Source of the DNA: Patescibacterium sp964487795
GTDB taxonomy: Bacteria; Patescibacteriota; Patescibacteriia; Patescibacteriales; Patescibacteriaceae
Reading direction: 5' to 3'
Length of the DNA: 64,000 bases
Assembly: GCA_964487795.1 (NCBI GenBank)
Contig: CAZASI010000001.1
Coordinates: forward strand, 62,001 to 126,000
The notes under the pieces: generated by a model
Seen by the model: the letters and a program-made list of their open reading frames with translations, nothing else
Database searches by the model: none
Told to the model about the DNA's origin: nothing
Position numbers and translations under genes: made by a program
In this document: positions 14,905-22,260 of the stretch, in pieces
How the letters are laid out: the number at the start of each line of letters is the position of its first letter
How positions within the stretch are numbered: position 1 is the stretch's first letter

Positions 14905-14933
14905 TTGCTCTGCCAAGAAGGCGATGATATAGT
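14905..14933 (+). promoter_or_regulatory. uvrB promoter with near-leaderless start
   Basis: TTGCTC (14905-14910), a 17-nt spacer and TATAGT (14928-14933). Expected start is about 14940, 2-3 nt before ATG 14943; no ribosome site is present. Confidence 0.55.
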
Positions 14934-14942
14934 TAATCAACT

Positions 14943-16766
14943 ATGTTTACCCTCCACTCCACCTTTAAGCCGACTGGCGACCAGCCTGAGGCCATTAAAA
15001 AGCTGACAGAAGGCCTTAAGAAGGGTCTAGAGCGTCAGACTTTGCTTGGTGTTACAGGATCAGGCAAAACCTTTACCATGGCTAATATTATAGCCAATGT
15101 TAAACGCCCGACGCTGATTATGTCTCACAATAAGACTTTGGCTGCCCAGCTCTACAGCGAGTTTAAGCAATTCTTTCCGGATGCAGCTGTTCATTACTTT
15201 GTCTCATATTATGACTATTATCAGCCGGAAGCCTATATTCCCCAAAGTGACACTTATATTGAAAAAGAAGCGACGATTAACGAAGAGATTGATCGTCTGC
15301 GCCATGCCGCTACTCAATCTTTAATGAATCGTAACGATGTTATTATTATCGCGAGCGTCTCTTGTATTTACGGCTTGGGAGAAAAAGTTGATTATCTGGC
15401 CATGAGCCAAAAATTTCAAGTCGGACAAAGTATTAAACGTAATGAAATTTTGCGCGGCCTTATACGAATTCAATATGTCAGAGATGATAAACAGGTCGGA
15501 CGCGGACAATTCCGTGTACGCGGCGACCGTGTCGATATTCACTTAGCCACAGGTGAAGCCGTTGTTCGTCTTAACCTGTTCGGCAATACTATTGAAAGCA
15601 TTCAAATCTTTAATATCACACCAAGTAAAGAAGCTGTGTGGTTAAGTGAGTTAGATGATGATAAGGCGGAAAATCTACGAGAAGTTTCAATTCTGCCAGC
15701 TAAGCATTATATGGTTACTGAACCAAAGTTAATTGAAGCTGTTGGCGCGATTGAAAAAGAATTAGAAGAAAGATTGAAAGTACTTCGTGATAACGATAAA
15801 ATCGGTGAGGCGGATCGTCTTGAAAGAAAAACCAATTATGATTTGGAAATGATTCGCCAAGTCGGCTATTGCACAGGTATTGAAAACTATTCGCGTCACT
15901 TAGCCGGCCGAGCGCCGGGAACGCCGCCCGAAACTTTAATTGATTTTTTCCCGAGTGACTATTTGTTATTCATTGATGAATCACATGTCAGCTTACCGCA
16001 GATTAGAGGTATGCATGCCGGCGATGCGTCACGTAAAAATACTTTGATTGAGTTTGGCTTTAGATTGCCGTCAGCGCGCGATAACCGTCCCCTGACTTAT
16101 GATGAATTCTTAACCAAGGTGAATCAAGTTATTTATGTCAGCGCCACGCCGTCTCAGTATGAACTATCAAACTCCAAACAAGTTGTTGAACAGATTATTC
16201 GTCCGACCGGTTTGCTTGATCCTGAAATTGAAGTACGTCCGAGTATTAATCAAATCAAAGATTTGGTTCCGGAAATTGAAATACGCGTCAAAAAGAAACA
16301 GCGAGTATTGGTGACAACCTTAACAAAGCGCATGGCGGAAGAATTGACTGATTATCTTTTAAACGAAGGTATTAAAGTAAATTATATTCATTCAGAGATT
16401 GATACCCTCGAGCGAGTCGAAATTTTAAAGGAATTGCGCTCCGGAAAATATGATGTCTTAGTCGGAATTAACCTGTTGCGTGAAGGACTGGATTTGCCTG
16501 AAGTATCGCTCGTCGCAATCTTAGACGCCGATATGTCCGGCTTTTTACGCAATGATACGGCTTTGATCCAAACGATTGGTCGCGCCGCCCGACATCAAGA
16601 AGGTAAAGTTATTATGTATGGCGATAAAGTAACTCCGGCAATGCAATTTGCTATCAATGAAACCAACCGCCGTCGCAAGATTCAGGCTGAATATAACAAA
16701 ACCTATCATATTGTTCCGAAAACCGCAGGCTTAAAAGACTATTCACCTTTGGGGTCCGGAGAGTAG
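14943..16766 (+). CDS. uvrB: UvrABC excinuclease subunit B lacking the C-terminal UVR domain
   Basis: 607 residues; nucleotide excision repair helicase-like damage verifier. Walker A GVTGSGKT (36-43), the YYDYYQPEAYIP damage-binding hairpin region, the DESH box in LLFIDESHVSLPQIRGM, motif V GINLLREGLDLPEVSLVAI and motif VI QTIGRAARH are all present. The chain stops at NRRRKIQAEYNKTYHIVPKTAGLKDYSPLGSGE. Most UvrB proteins continue about 60 residues to a UVR motif that contacts UvrC; here TAG follows directly and rpmA's promoter begins 20 nt later, so the tail is absent rather than frameshifted out of view. Confidence 0.96.
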   Translation: MFTLHSTFKPTGDQPEAIKKLTEGLKKGLERQTLLGVTGSGKTFTMANIIANVKRPTLIMSHNKTLAAQLYSEFKQFFPDAAVHYFVSYYDYYQPEAYIPQSDTYIEKEATINEEIDRLRHAATQSLMNRNDVIIIASVSCIYGLGEKVDYLAMSQKFQVGQSIKRNEILRGLIRIQYVRDDKQVGRGQFRVRGDRVDIHLATGEAVVRLNLFGNTIESIQIFNITPSKEAVWLSELDDDKAENLREVSILPAKHYMVTEPKLIEAVGAIEKELEERLKVLRDNDKIGEADRLERKTNYDLEMIRQVGYCTGIENYSRHLAGRAPGTPPETLIDFFPSDYLLFIDESHVSLPQIRGMHAGDASRKNTLIEFGFRLPSARDNRPLTYDEFLTKVNQVIYVSATPSQYELSNSKQVVEQIIRPTGLLDPEIEVRPSINQIKDLVPEIEIRVKKKQRVLVTTLTKRMAEELTDYLLNEGIKVNYIHSEIDTLERVEILKELRSGKYDVLVGINLLREGLDLPEVSLVAILDADMSGFLRNDTALIQTIGRAARHQEGKVIMYGDKVTPAMQFAINETNRRRKIQAEYNKTYHIVPKTAGLKDYSPLGSGE

Positions 16767-16785
16767 TTCTAGTGCGGGAGAGGGT

Positions 16786-16814
16786 TTGACATATGATTCT
16801 TTTTCATTTATACT
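16786..16814 (+). promoter_or_regulatory. rpmA promoter
   Basis: TTGACA (16786-16791), a 17-nt spacer and TATACT (16809-16814). The leader to ATG 16850 is about 30 nt and lacks a Shine-Dalgarno sequence. Confidence 0.85.
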
Positions 16815-16849
16815 CATAATATTCTAACTTTTAATTTCTAAACACCAAT

Positions 16850-17134
16850 ATGGCACATAAGAAAGCCGGTGGTTCCACTACTCTTGGCCGAGATAGCGAA
16901 AGCAAACGACTCGGCGTTAAACTGCAAGACGGTCAGATTGCCCGAGCAGGCTCTATCCTTGTTCGTCAGCGCGGAACCAAGATTAAAGCCGGAACCAATG
17001 TTCGCCGCGGCAAAGATGATACACTCTACGCCATTTCTTCCGGACTTGTTAAATTCTCTACCAGGAAATTAGCAAGCTTTACCGGGCACTTGAAATCGAC
17101 TAAGATTGTAAGCATTCAAGCGGAGAAAAAATAA
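16850..17134 (+). CDS. rpmA: 50S ribosomal protein L27 (bL27)
   Basis: 94 residues. MAHKKAGGSTTLGRDSESKRLGVK is the bL27 N-terminus, followed by GSILVRQRGTKIKAGTNVRRGKDDTLYA. The protein reaches towards the peptidyl-transferase centre. It begins MAHKKAGG directly, without the N-terminal cleavage extension seen in Firmicutes. The usual partner rplU is not adjacent: the gene stands alone between its own promoter and a strong terminator. There is no ribosome site before ATG. Confidence 0.97.
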   Translation: MAHKKAGGSTTLGRDSESKRLGVKLQDGQIARAGSILVRQRGTKIKAGTNVRRGKDDTLYAISSGLVKFSTRKLASFTGHLKSTKIVSIQAEKK

Positions 17135-17141
17135 CATTTTA

Positions 17142-17167
17142 AAAAACACCCCGTGAGGGGTGTTTTT
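17142..17167. terminator. Bidirectional intrinsic terminator between rpmA and pyrG
   Basis: AAAAACACCCC pairs with GGGGTGTTTTT around GTGA, flanked by A- and T-runs so it works in both directions. It abuts the pyrG stop at 17168. Confidence 0.92.
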
Positions 17168-18859
17168 TTATTTCTTTTTACCCGCCGAAGCTTTAGCGGA
17201 GGAGGGCTTCTTTTTTCTTCCGAGGCAAACTTTTACAAATTCTACAAACAATGGATGTGGATCTAGGGGACGAGAAATATATTCAGGATGAAATTGCGTA
17301 CCGATAAAAAACGGATGATCAGTGATTTCAATTGCTTCTACGATTGAATTATCGGGAGAAGTGCCGCAGACAGTCAAACCTTTAAGTTCGAGTAGCTCGC
17401 GGTATTTAGGATTAAATTCATAACGATGACGATGACGTTCAGACACAATTCGCTTCGTTCCGAATTTCTTAGAATAAATTTTTGCAAGCCGAGTGCCCGG
17501 AACTAAACGACAAGGCCAACCACCCAAACGAATTGTTCCGCCGTAATGACCTTGCTTCAAATTTTCCTTTTGAGTTTCCATAACATCAATAATCGGATAC
17601 GGCGTTTTCGAATTTACTTCGCGACTATTCGCGCCTTTGAGCCCAGCGACATGACGCGCAAATTCAATAACCGCCATTTGCATACCATAACATAATCCAA
17701 AATACGGAACTTTATTTTCACGACAATATTTAATTGTTTTAATCTTTCCTTCAGCACCTCTGGTCCCCCAACCCTGCGGCACAATAATACCGTCAAATTG
17801 TTTTAACAATTTCGCTCCTTGCTTTTCAACTTCTTCTGAGGCGAGCCACTGAATATTTACTTTGCAATGATTGGCAGCGCCGGCATGCTTAATGGCTTCT
17901 AATACTGAAATGTAGGAGTCAGTCATTGTAAACGCTCCGGACAAGAAATACTTACCAACAATGCCGACAGTAACTTCTTTCTTAGCGGTTTTAATGCGAC
18001 GAATCATAGCACGCCATTCCACCAAATCTTTACGACGAGGACGCAATCCGAAACGCGCGAGAATTCGCTCGCCCAAATGTTCTTTTTCAAAGTTTACCGG
18101 CACATCATAGATCGATTCAATATCAGGCGCGGCGATAACGTCCTCAGCTTTAATATTACAATTAAGGGCAATTTTTTCACGACGCGGCTGATCCAAACTA
18201 GTGGAAGAACGCGCAATAATAAAATCAGGCTGAATACCGGCGGCGTTTAAAGTATGAATAGCATACTGCGTCGGTTTTGTTTTCATTTCCGAAGAAAGTG
18301 AAGGCACCGGCAAATAACTTACCATAACAAACGCGACATCGCGTCCGTAGGAAAGTTTCATCATACGGGCCGCTTCAAGAAACAAAAGATTTTGATATTC
18401 CCCGACCGTGCCACCGATTTCAATGATCATGATTTCGGCTTTAGTTTTTTTCACGGCTCGTTCAATACGATCTTTGATTTCCAAAGGAATGTGCGGAACA
18501 ACTTCAACGCATTTTCCTCCATAACCCAAATTTCGTTCACGTTCAATAACTGCTTGATAGACGCGACCGGTCGTCATATATGAATCGCGATAAATATTTC
18601 GATTTAAAAAACGTTCATAATTACCAATATCCTGATCTGTCTCGTCTCCGTCCTCAGTTACAAACACTTCTCCGTGTTCAATCGGATTCATCGTACCCGC
18701 ATCAACGTTAATATATGGATCAATCTTAATAGCCGAGACGTTAAAACCTTTACCGTCAAGAATACGGCCCATTGAAGCTGCCGCAACGCCTTTACCAACG
18801 CCGGACATAACTCCTCCAACGACAAAAATATATTTAGTTGTTGCTTTTTTCTTTTTCAT
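17168..18859 (-). CDS. pyrG: CTP synthase
   Basis: 563 residues; makes CTP from UTP with glutamine. The synthase domain opens with FVVGGVMSGVGKGVAAASMG (P-loop), then KIDPYINVDAGTMNP and EHGEVFVTEDGDETDQDIGNYERF. The glutaminase domain has the oxyanion loop as PQGWGTRGAEGK instead of the commoner PGGFG form, the nucleophile Cys in FGLCYGMQ, and the His/Glu pair in QFHPEY. The C-terminal tail SSAKASAGKKK is encoded by a palindromic repeat (17182-17202), so that end is probably repeat-derived. It lies 1 nt after pilD on the same strand. Confidence 0.97.
   Translation of the reverse strand: MKKKKATTKYIFVVGGVMSGVGKGVAAASMGRILDGKGFNVSAIKIDPYINVDAGTMNPIEHGEVFVTEDGDETDQDIGNYERFLNRNIYRDSYMTTGRVYQAVIERERNLGYGGKCVEVVPHIPLEIKDRIERAVKKTKAEIMIIEIGGTVGEYQNLLFLEAARMMKLSYGRDVAFVMVSYLPVPSLSSEMKTKPTQYAIHTLNAAGIQPDFIIARSSTSLDQPRREKIALNCNIKAEDVIAAPDIESIYDVPVNFEKEHLGERILARFGLRPRRKDLVEWRAMIRRIKTAKKEVTVGIVGKYFLSGAFTMTDSYISVLEAIKHAGAANHCKVNIQWLASEEVEKQGAKLLKQFDGIIVPQGWGTRGAEGKIKTIKYCRENKVPYFGLCYGMQMAVIEFARHVAGLKGANSREVNSKTPYPIIDVMETQKENLKQGHYGGTIRLGGWPCRLVPGTRLAKIYSKKFGTKRIVSERHRHRYEFNPKYRELLELKGLTVCGTSPDNSIVEAIEITDHPFFIGTQFHPEYISRPLDPHPLFVEFVKVCLGRKKKPSSAKASAGKKK
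17182..17202. repeat. Short palindromic repeat forming the pyrG tail
   Basis: CCGCCGAAGCTTTAGCGG is an imperfect palindrome plus AGG. In the pyrG frame it encodes part of SSAKASAGK. I recall the same peptide at many Patescibacteria protein ends, which a search could confirm. Confidence 0.55.
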
Positions 18860-18860
18860 T

Positions 18861-19619
18861 TTAAAAACTAATAAGTTTTAGATACCACGCGACAATATTA
18901 TTTCCGTATAAAAGCGTAATGGCGCCTGCTAAAGACAAAAAAGTCCCGAGCGGCACCATTGAACTCCATTGTTTTTTTCCACTGGCAAGTAGCACAATCC
19001 CAATCACAGCTCCGACAAAATACGCAAGAAAAATGGCTGCCAAAATATTGGGCCAACCAAGACTCACGCCGAGCAAAAGCCCGAGTCGGATGTCTCCCCC
19101 GCCGATCCAACGGCCGCGGGAAACTAAATATTGGACGAGGAAAAAACCAGTTCCTATTGTAGCAGAAATTAGAAGGTTCTGCCAGTTCATTCCGAGGTAT
19201 AAGTTGAGCCCAAGCATCACAACAACGGCTGGCAAGCTAACTTTATCCAAAATAACATACCAACGCGCATCCATGATAAAAATTAAGATAAAAATAGACA
19301 AAATAAACCAATTTTTAGCTATCAGTATCCAATCAAAAGGCGTAGCCAAAAAAGCCAGGGCAAAGACAATCCCGGCAATGATCTCCACAATCGGATACTG
19401 CCAAGAAATTTTGTCCTGACAGTGACGGCAACGCGCTTTAAGTATTAAAAAACTAAGCACGGGGATATTGTCATACCAAGCAATCATCTTTTGGCAGGAA
19501 CGGCAGTGACTTCGTCCGTTAAGGCTTTCACCCTGATACAGACGCCAAGCCATACAGTTTAAAAAACTGCCAATACACAAACCGAAAAGTAAACTAAAAA
19601 CGAGATAGTATAGTTCCAT
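18861..19619 (-). CDS. pilD: Prepilin peptidase (type IV leader peptidase/N-methyltransferase)
   Basis: 252 residues, about seven to eight transmembrane segments. After the first segment comes FLNCMAWRLYQGE, then two Cys pairs (CRSCQ, CRHCQ) of the zinc-binding methylase-side loop. The aspartyl protease motifs are IFIMDARWYVILDK and GGGDIRLGLLLG (GxGD). It cleaves and methylates the pilins encoded at 24629-25516. The start lies inside the 3' end of the upstream glycosyltransferase-like gene (26-nt overlap), indicating coupled translation. Confidence 0.93.
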   Translation of the reverse strand: MELYYLVFSLLFGLCIGSFLNCMAWRLYQGESLNGRSHCRSCQKMIAWYDNIPVLSFLILKARCRHCQDKISWQYPIVEIIAGIVFALAFLATPFDWILIAKNWFILSIFILIFIMDARWYVILDKVSLPAVVVMLGLNLYLGMNWQNLLISATIGTGFFLVQYLVSRGRWIGGGDIRLGLLLGVSLGWPNILAAIFLAYFVGAVIGIVLLASGKKQWSSMVPLGTFLSLAGAITLLYGNNIVAWYLKLISF

Positions 19620-20925
19620 ATTTTTTATCTTGCAGGGAAAATGCGATTAACGCAATAGAAATCGGGACCAAGGGAATAAAGGCACGAGACAAGGCAGTAT
19701 GATCAAGCGCCCATTTGTAATTTTCCGTAAAAATAAAGATTGCTAAAATTGCAATGACCAAGAGTCCGAAAAAGAACCACGCGGTTCGGATATTCCTATT
19801 GCGACGAATATGAACTACTGACATAACTGCAAATACTATAAGTGCAAACCACCATATATTCCAACTATTGCCGGTAAAGAAGCGCTCAAAGAAAGGCATA
19901 AAAATCTCTGGATGCCAACCATAAGAAGCCGCTGAGTTCCGCAAATTTAAATTATACACCAACTTAACAATTGCAAACGGTAATGAAGGAATAACTAAAG
20001 AACACAGAACAGTGGCGACACTTTGTTTACTGGGCCATTTGTTTCGCCAGTAGTAAGCCAAAGTCGCCAGAAAAATCAAGCAATAGAGGGTCCCATAATT
20101 TTTAATAGAAAAGGACCAGCCGATAAACAGTGCGCTAAGAATGAGATATAATCTCGATTGATTTTCAAGCCATTGGAGAAAAAAGATAAATCCTGAAGCA
20201 AGATAAAAACCAATAATTAAATCCGCATAATTATTAAAACTATGGTAAAAAATTAAAGGTTGAGAGCATAGTATAAACGTGAGAAAAAGTCCGTACGTTT
20301 GGCCCAGGCGTCGTATACAAAAATCAGCAAGAACCAAAGCTAAACTGATCATATAAAACCAAGCAATTAAGTTGACTTGCGCTCCGCTTGCGCCTATTAA
20401 TCGAAACCAGTACTCCAATAAAGAAAGATGCCAGGGATAATTACTATGACTAAAGGTCGCTAAAAAATTATTTGCCGATGAATTAAAATTCACAGTACCA
20501 TCGGCCAAAAGTATATTGGCTCTCATTCCCCAGAAAGCAATCGTGTCGAAAGCTATTGGCGGTTTACCAAGAGCCTGAACCAAAGAAAAAAACAAAATAA
20601 GAGTAATAAACAACCCTAGAATCCACGAAAGAATAGTAATATTCTTAAATTGAATTTCAAACCTTTTTTTCCAATCGATTTTATATGCAAGCCATGCAAT
20701 AGATGCCGCCGATTGAAATCCGAAAAACCACAACAGCCCCAGATTAAAGGCTTGTTGAAACACAACGTAATAGAGGAAAAGCTCCAAGGTAATAATTGCA
20801 GTTCCAATACCAAAAGCTATTATATACTTTTGCACTGGTGATATAACAGTTTTTTTACTCAAAAAAAATGTCACCACTCCACCGGTGCTTAAGACGCTAG
20901 CAATAAAAAGAAGAAAGCTCCACAT
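19594..20925 (-). CDS. Multi-pass membrane protein, GT-C glycosyltransferase-like
   Basis: 443 residues with about 11-12 transmembrane segments. An extracytoplasmic loop after the early segments reads PPIAFDTIAFWGMRANILLADG, resembling the acidic donor loop of GT39/ArnT-like enzymes that use polyprenyl-linked sugars. A later passage (FNNYADLIIGFYLASG) fits the same class. Acceptor unknown. It is grouped with a methyltransferase, an O-antigen ligase-like protein and pilD, so pilin or surface glycan glycosylation is plausible but unproven. Confidence 0.6.
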   Translation of the reverse strand: MWSFLLFIASVLSTGGVVTFFLSKKTVISPVQKYIIAFGIGTAIITLELFLYYVVFQQAFNLGLLWFFGFQSAASIAWLAYKIDWKKRFEIQFKNITILSWILGLFITLILFFSLVQALGKPPIAFDTIAFWGMRANILLADGTVNFNSSANNFLATFSHSNYPWHLSLLEYWFRLIGASGAQVNLIAWFYMISLALVLADFCIRRLGQTYGLFLTFILCSQPLIFYHSFNNYADLIIGFYLASGFIFFLQWLENQSRLYLILSALFIGWSFSIKNYGTLYCLIFLATLAYYWRNKWPSKQSVATVLCSLVIPSLPFAIVKLVYNLNLRNSAASYGWHPEIFMPFFERFFTGNSWNIWWFALIVFAVMSVVHIRRNRNIRTAWFFFGLLVIAILAIFIFTENYKWALDHTALSRAFIPLVPISIALIAFSLQDKKYGTILSRF

Positions 20926-20926
20926 A

Positions 20927-21553
20927 TTACTTTAACTTGTAAATAAATTCATTTGTCCCAAATCCCGCTACCAACTCTACCTGTACTTCAAGTTTTTGTT
21001 GATCTGTAAAAATTTTGAGTAGTCCATCATTGAGTTCATAATGATCACGCCAAGCATAATAAGAAATAATATAATCTGCTGAAGATACGTCGCTAATCGT
21101 ATATGATGGGTAACTATAATATAACAAATAGGGCATAAAAACAGAGTCCAAAAAAGCTATGCGGGCATTACTAGGAATATATTCGGACAGCCGTGATATA
21201 AACGGACGAACCCCGCAGAGTCCGCCTCCTAAATTTTGATTTTTATCAATACGACAAGCACGCCATGTGTGCTGATCAGTCTCCGGAAACTTCAAGATAA
21301 ACCAGGTATCTTGAAATTCTTCCACTGAACTATAGATAAACTGAGAAAAGAGTGGCAACCAAGCAATGGCTAGGGAAATAAACAGAATCTGCTTAATATG
21401 TAATTTCAATCTTTTTTTAATTATGAGGCCAATTGTAACAAGGATTATAAAAATAATTCCAATAATCGTAGTCGCTGAATATTGACCGATTTTGACGCCC
21501 AAAATAGCATTTATCATTCCCAGTGATTCAGGATATTGATAAAAAAAATTCAT
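20927..21553 (-). CDS. Hypothetical membrane-anchored protein
   Basis: 208 residues from ATG 21553, chosen over a start six codons upstream because AAAGG lies 8 nt ahead and the shorter form does not overlap the methyltransferase. Two hydrophobic segments (about 25-45 and 55-75) precede a C-terminal domain of about 130 residues containing WRACRIDKNQNLGGGLCGVRP with two Cys. No family recognised, though its place beside a GT-C-like protein suggests a split or accessory glycosylation factor. Confidence 0.55.
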   Translation of the reverse strand: MNFFYQYPESLGMINAILGVKIGQYSATTIIGIIFIILVTIGLIIKKRLKLHIKQILFISLAIAWLPLFSQFIYSSVEEFQDTWFILKFPETDQHTWRACRIDKNQNLGGGLCGVRPFISRLSEYIPSNARIAFLDSVFMPYLLYYSYPSYTISDVSSADYIISYYAWRDHYELNDGLLKIFTDQQKLEVQVELVAGFGTNEFIYKLK

Positions 21554-21554
21554 A

Positions 21555-22256
21555 TCAAGCCTTTCTTTCAAAAATACATTCGTATTGAAGGGTCAAGTCT
21601 TTTACTCGGTCAATCGGATCAAGAATATAAGCAATAAATCCGATCAACCAATCAAGTGGATAAAATATTAGAATACAGAGTCTCAACAACCATTTGTTTT
21701 TAATGCGAGCCAATAGATTAAGATCCGTTATCATTTTTGCGATAGTAATAAATTTACCACCAACTTTATTCATCTCTATTACTTTAAAACCGTGATCTTC
21801 GCCAAGTCGTTTAAGCGAAAATTGAGTATAACGAAAAAAATCATGCGGTTTCTGATGTTCCTTCCAAGTCATTGGACAAGTTACAAACAAACGTCCACCT
21901 GGCTTTGTGAGTCGAGCAAATTCCGCAAAGGCCTTATCAGGAAAGGCCAAGTGCTCCATAACTTGGGTGCAGAGAATATAATCGAAGCTTGCGTCGGGCA
22001 AAGGAATATCGTAGATTTCTGAAACAATATCAATATGAGAAAAATCCCAATCAGGATCACCGACTCCGGAATCTTGCGCTGTATATGTAAGATGAGAAAA
22101 ATATTTCTTATACTGCGTTTCACCGGCGCCGACATCAAGCATCTTTTTACCCGCAATTGTTTCACGAGCAATTCGTTTAATAAAGGACTTTAAACGAAAC
22201 TCGTTATAATCGTAAAAACGATTGCCAATGATAAGGTTTCTAAAATTGCCAAACAT
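21555..22256 (-). CDS. SAM-dependent methyltransferase (Methyltransf_11 type)
   Basis: 233 residues. Motif I is KMLDVGAGETQYKKYF, the acidic post-I loop is AQDSGVGDPDWDFSHIDIV, motif IV is FDYILCTQVMEHLAFPDKAF and LTKPGGRLFVTCP fits motif V/VI. The C-terminal 60 residues are hydrophobic (FYPLDWLIGFIAYILDPI), suggesting membrane association. Such enzymes often methylate surface sugars or lipids; the context of O-antigen ligase and glycosyltransferase-like genes fits that. Confidence 0.82.
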   Translation of the reverse strand: MFGNFRNLIIGNRFYDYNEFRLKSFIKRIARETIAGKKMLDVGAGETQYKKYFSHLTYTAQDSGVGDPDWDFSHIDIVSEIYDIPLPDASFDYILCTQVMEHLAFPDKAFAEFARLTKPGGRLFVTCPMTWKEHQKPHDFFRYTQFSLKRLGEDHGFKVIEMNKVGGKFITIAKMITDLNLLARIKNKWLLRLCILIFYPLDWLIGFIAYILDPIDRVKDLTLQYECIFERKA

Positions 22257-22260
22257 ATAT

